Positions 61,276 to 64,000 of a stretch of 64,000 bases of DNA are shown here, piece after piece. The stretch is from NCBI GenBank assembly GCA_900491605.1, contig UESW01003833.1, positions 124,001 through 188,000 on the forward strand. Direction: 5' to 3'. The translations under genes were made by a program, and so were the position numbers. This DNA comes from Calamus simplicifolius (lineage: Eukaryota; Streptophyta; Magnoliopsida; Arecales; Arecaceae). The notes under the pieces were generated by a model. The model saw nothing but the letters and a program-made list of their open reading frames with translations. It was not told the origin of the DNA and did no database searches. The stretch's first letter is position 1, and each line of letters starts with the position of its first letter.

Positions 61276-61657
61276 TGGCTACACTCGAGTGGATCTTCCT
61301 ATAGATCCAATCAGGTTTAAGTTAGATGATAGGGGTCCCACATTAATGATTCAAACCATTGATTGTGATCTACTACCTCTAAAATGCTCAAATATTAACA
61401 ATCATATGATTTGGATATCCTTAATCCATGCATTCAGCAGTAAAAAAAAGGACAATTTAAATAAAATGAAACAATACATATTTTTTTGATCACTTGATGC
61501 ATGTGTTGGGGCTATCTAAATCAAATAATTTTGATGTTTGAATATTTTGAAAGTAATAAATCACATCCAATGGCTTAGATCATCAATGTAGGACCCTTAT
61601 CATCTAGTCAAGATATGACCAGATTTTAGCGGAGATCCACCCATGTGGCATATTGGC
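61276..61657. mobile_element. Foldback / MITE-like element with arms of about 100 bases
   Basis: The left arm (about 61276-61375) and the reverse complement of the right arm (about 61556-61657) match along their length. Shared blocks include GGCTACACTCGAGTGGATC against GCCACATGGGTGGATC, TTAGATGATAGGGGTCC against CTAGATGATAAGGGTCC, and CATTAATGATTCAAACCATT against CATTGATGATCTAAGCCATT. The loop is 180 bases of AT-rich DNA. No target duplication could be assigned and no coding is present, so the superfamily is open. Confidence 0.7.
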
Positions 61658-61878
61658 TTTAGTCCTTTACCTTTTGTAAAGTGCTGATAGCTCTGCAATA
61701 TACAAATCCAATAGCATATATTTCAAGATGAAATGTAGGACCCTTATCATCTAGTCAAGATATGACCAGATTTTAGCGGAGATCCACCCATGTGGCATAT
61801 TGGCTTTAGTCCTTTACCTTTTGTAAAGTGCTGATAGCTCTGCAATATACAAATCCAATAGCATATATTTCAAGATGA
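61585..61878. repeat. Perfect 147-base tandem duplication
   Basis: 61585-61731 and 61732-61878 appear identical base for base. The unit starts AATGTAGGACCCTTATC inside the right arm of the foldback element and ends TTTCAAGATGA outside it. The second copy therefore repeats most of the right arm. Confidence 0.95.
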
Positions 61879-63089
61879 TTTTATTTAAAAGAAAAAACGA
61901 AGTAACCTGGTTGCCTGTATTTCCACCACATAGCAAAACTCCTCATATAGCCAAGTCAAATTTTCTCTCTCTTTATATTTATGTATGTATGTACATATGT
62001 ACATTATCTTTACTCTTCAATAAGTTCTTTTAATCCCTTCCCATTGATATAAGCTTTTAGTTCTCTCATATTCCTTTCCATTTGGTTTAGGCAAATCGGC
62101 CTGCATCATTAACTTATTAACTTCTTTGAGCATCATCACAAGGCTCAAGATTACTACCAATAGAGGGCAAAGTGATGGATCTTTTGAAATTGTTTGGTCA
62201 TGTGCAGCAGTCCCAAAGACAAACTTGATGAAGGTTCCTGAATAAAGTTAAGGTTAAGAAGGGGAGGGAGAGACTGTGAAAGCTTGGATGAAAATAGATA
62301 TAAGAGAGCTCATGACACTTTTAACCTTCAGAAGCCTTGGCCTTCGTTTGACATAAAGTGACCAAGTTTCATAAATTTTTAGACTCAAAAGTACATTGGA
62401 ATATAGGATAAAGATTGTGAGGTTTGTTTTCTTTTTAACAAGATAGGCAAGATTAGTAAGTGTGTGCGATGACCAAAAAGATTTGGGTGTGAGTAAATGA
62501 AAAGGAATATTGTGGCATTTTTTCTTTTTGGATTTCAATAATTTAGACATGATCAGCACCAACAACAAAGTAGAATCTGTAAAGTTAATGCAGTATAGAA
62601 TTGTAGATATGATGAAAATTTTTGTCTATTTTTTTTTCTTAGCGAGTGTTTTGCCACTTTTAAAGGAATAGTGTTGCATTTACATTTTGGTTCCCTTGTA
62701 ACTTGACCAGTATATGAGGTATTGTTTACCTACTTTTGTGTCATAGTCTTGGAAAGAACGGCAAGGACGTGTTATTTCTTCTAAAAGTCCACATATGAAC
62801 TTACCAATAGAAACAGTATATAACTTATCTATGCCTGTTATTGAAGTAGTTGTCATGATTGTGGGAATTGTTTACAAGTTGAATTTTCACTGGATGAAGG
62901 TGAAAACTAAATTATATTTATGTTTGCTTAATGGTCTCATAGAAAATGTTGTTGAATATAATTAAATTAAAATGTCGGAACATTGTCTAAGTTTCTGTTT
63001 ATCCCTCAGATTTAGTCGGCTAAATTCTAGATTATAGTAACTTATATTTTTCTCTGGAGTATGACTGCAATGCTACTTTCCTGATGTAG

Positions 63090-63175
63090 CTCCCAAGTCA
63101 GCTGATCAACAGTTCCTGGTTGGCACAAGGGAGTTCTTTGATGCCTTCTCTACTATCTCATGCAAGGATGAGCAA
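63090..63175 (+). CDS. BED/DUF659 gene, second coding exon
   Basis: The acceptor GATGTAG precedes 63090 and the donor CAA|GTATGT follows 63175. The 86 bases add two bases to the split codon and 28 full codons: PKSADQQFLVGTREFFDAF and then STISCKDEQ. The exon links the two BED fingers. It is too short for long-frame searches and was found from its fit in phase on both sides. Confidence 0.75.
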
Positions 63176-63254
63176 GTATGTAATCTATATTGCTTCATCT
63201 ATATAGAAATGGCTTGCTCTAACTTCTCTGTTCTTCTTTTCTGAATCTTTGAAG

Positions 63255-64000
63255 GGTTTGGCACCTCCTAGAGCCACTGACCTTGGATGGGCTCATGGAA
63301 TGATGGTAAATGGGGACAGACAAAAAATACAGTGCAAATATTGCCTTAAGGTAATATTAGGAGGTGGGATTTCTCGTCTTAAACAGCATTTAGCAGGAGA
63401 AAGAGGCAATATAGCTCCATGTGAGAAAGTACCTGATGATATTAAAACTCAAATGCAACAACATCTGGGGTTCAAGACTTTGGAAAGACTTAAAAAGCAG
63501 AAAGATTCAGAGGTTGTTACAAGCTCCATTCAACAGAGCAGAGATGGATATGATTCTGAGATCCTCAATGCAATTTCCATACGAGAGGCTTCTGGTAAAA
63601 GCAGGGGAAAGGAGTTGGACGAAGGGAGCCCTGATAAAAGAAAGAGAATCAAAAAGTTGCATGTTCCGCAGGCTTCACCAATACCTCAGTGCACAGTACA
63701 ACATACTTTTGCTTCACAAGAAAGCATAAACCAAGCCGATATTGCAGTTGCAAAATTTATGTATGATACCGGCATACCATTCAATGCAGCAAATTCAATT
63801 TATTTTCAAAGAATGGCTGATGCAATTGCTACAGCAGGACCTGGATACAAGATGCCCTCTTGTCATTCTTTGCGAGGTAAGTTATTAAACAGTTGTGTCC
63901 ATGAAGTAGGCGAAATCTGTAAAGAGCTTCGGAAGTCTTGGGAAGTAACAGGTTGTACTGTCATGGCTGATAGGTGGATGGATAAAACTGGTCGGGCTTT
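63255..64000 (+). CDS. BED/DUF659 gene, third coding exon (BED finger 2 and start of DUF659), runs off the window
   Basis: The acceptor TTTGAAG ends at 63254 and the frame begins GLAPPRATDLGWAHGMM. A second BED finger reads CKYCLKVILGGGISRLKQHL, ending at the cysteine of NIAPC. A basic, probable nuclear localisation stretch (DKRKRIKKLH) lies near 63640. DUF659 then starts with IPFNAANSIYFQRMADAI near 63770 and continues through GYKMPSCHSLRGKLL to VTGCTVMADRWMDKTGR at the window edge. The 248 codons are open with no stop or frameshift. The RNase H-like remainder and the hAT dimerisation region should lie beyond 64000. The overlapping frame at 63421-63729 is a shadow. Confidence 0.88.

Larger units (their letters stand above)
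57669..63089 (+). other. Large intron (5.4 kb) of the BED/DUF659 gene
   Basis: Flanked by a GT donor (57669) and the AG acceptor GATGTAG (63088-63089). Apart from a possible RTE relic (58620-58814), a foldback element (61276-61657) and the duplication at 61585-61878, I see no recognisable content. Parts at 59440-59580 and 60400-60560 look transposon-like but have no ends. A further small phase-1 exon inside this interval cannot be excluded. Confidence 0.6.

Noticed and set aside
62100..62300. LINE-like stretch (LLKLFGHVQQ-like translation)
   Set aside because: Similarity to LINE C termini is only a few residues, and there is no tail or duplication.
1..64000. CRISPR arrays, bacterial-type operons, ribosomal RNA genes
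   Set aside because: No regular repeat-spacer structure or rRNA sequence. All regular repeats are explained by LTRs, leaders or minisatellites in a plant genome.

Overview
The window is plant nuclear DNA. It is dominated by nested retrotransposons of typical plant families (Ty1/Copia including Sirevirus-type, a Ty3/Gypsy chromovirus, L1-type LINEs carrying an RNase H domain, RTE LINE pieces, a hAT element). A single intron-containing host-type gene lies at the right edge. The style fits a large-genome flowering plant. A monocot such as a palm seems likely to me, but that is an impression and not shown by the sequence.

Layout: 1-551, old host sequence with a degenerate short-period repeat. 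560-2569, an internally deleted hAT element with an 8-bp target duplication. 3075-9100, LINE-1 (minus strand), full length between 13-bp duplications. 11154-28176, Copia-A (plus strand) with both LTRs; Sirevirus-B (15198-25800, minus strand) is inserted in the middle of its pol. 28507-45097, LINE-2 (minus strand); Sirevirus-C (33838-44448, minus strand) is inserted in its ORF1. 45303-54647, a Gypsy element (plus strand) with a truncated right LTR. Summing these intervals, about 51 kb of the first 54.6 kb is mobile DNA. Insertion order follows from the nesting: B is younger than A, and C is younger than LINE-2.

From about 55.4 kb the character changes. A CpG-rich segment with possible splice donors is followed by a leader exon and coding exons of a hAT-transposase-derived gene with two BED-type zinc fingers and the start of a DUF659 domain. 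The gene runs off the right end of the window. Its three coding exons are open, have matching splice phases and show no damage, whereas every transposon gene in the window is broken. Its introns hold a truncated RTE LINE, a foldback MITE-like element and a perfect 147-bp tandem duplication.

The most unusual signals are three. The two Sirevirus copies carry dense arrays of the palindrome-centred motif GRGTCGRCTCG upstream of the LTR TATA box and again just before the envelope-position ORF. The two copies are mosaics: near-identical blocks alternate with strongly diverged ones. In the Gypsy element most premature stops look like CAG-to-TAG changes, a CHG-methylation decay signature.
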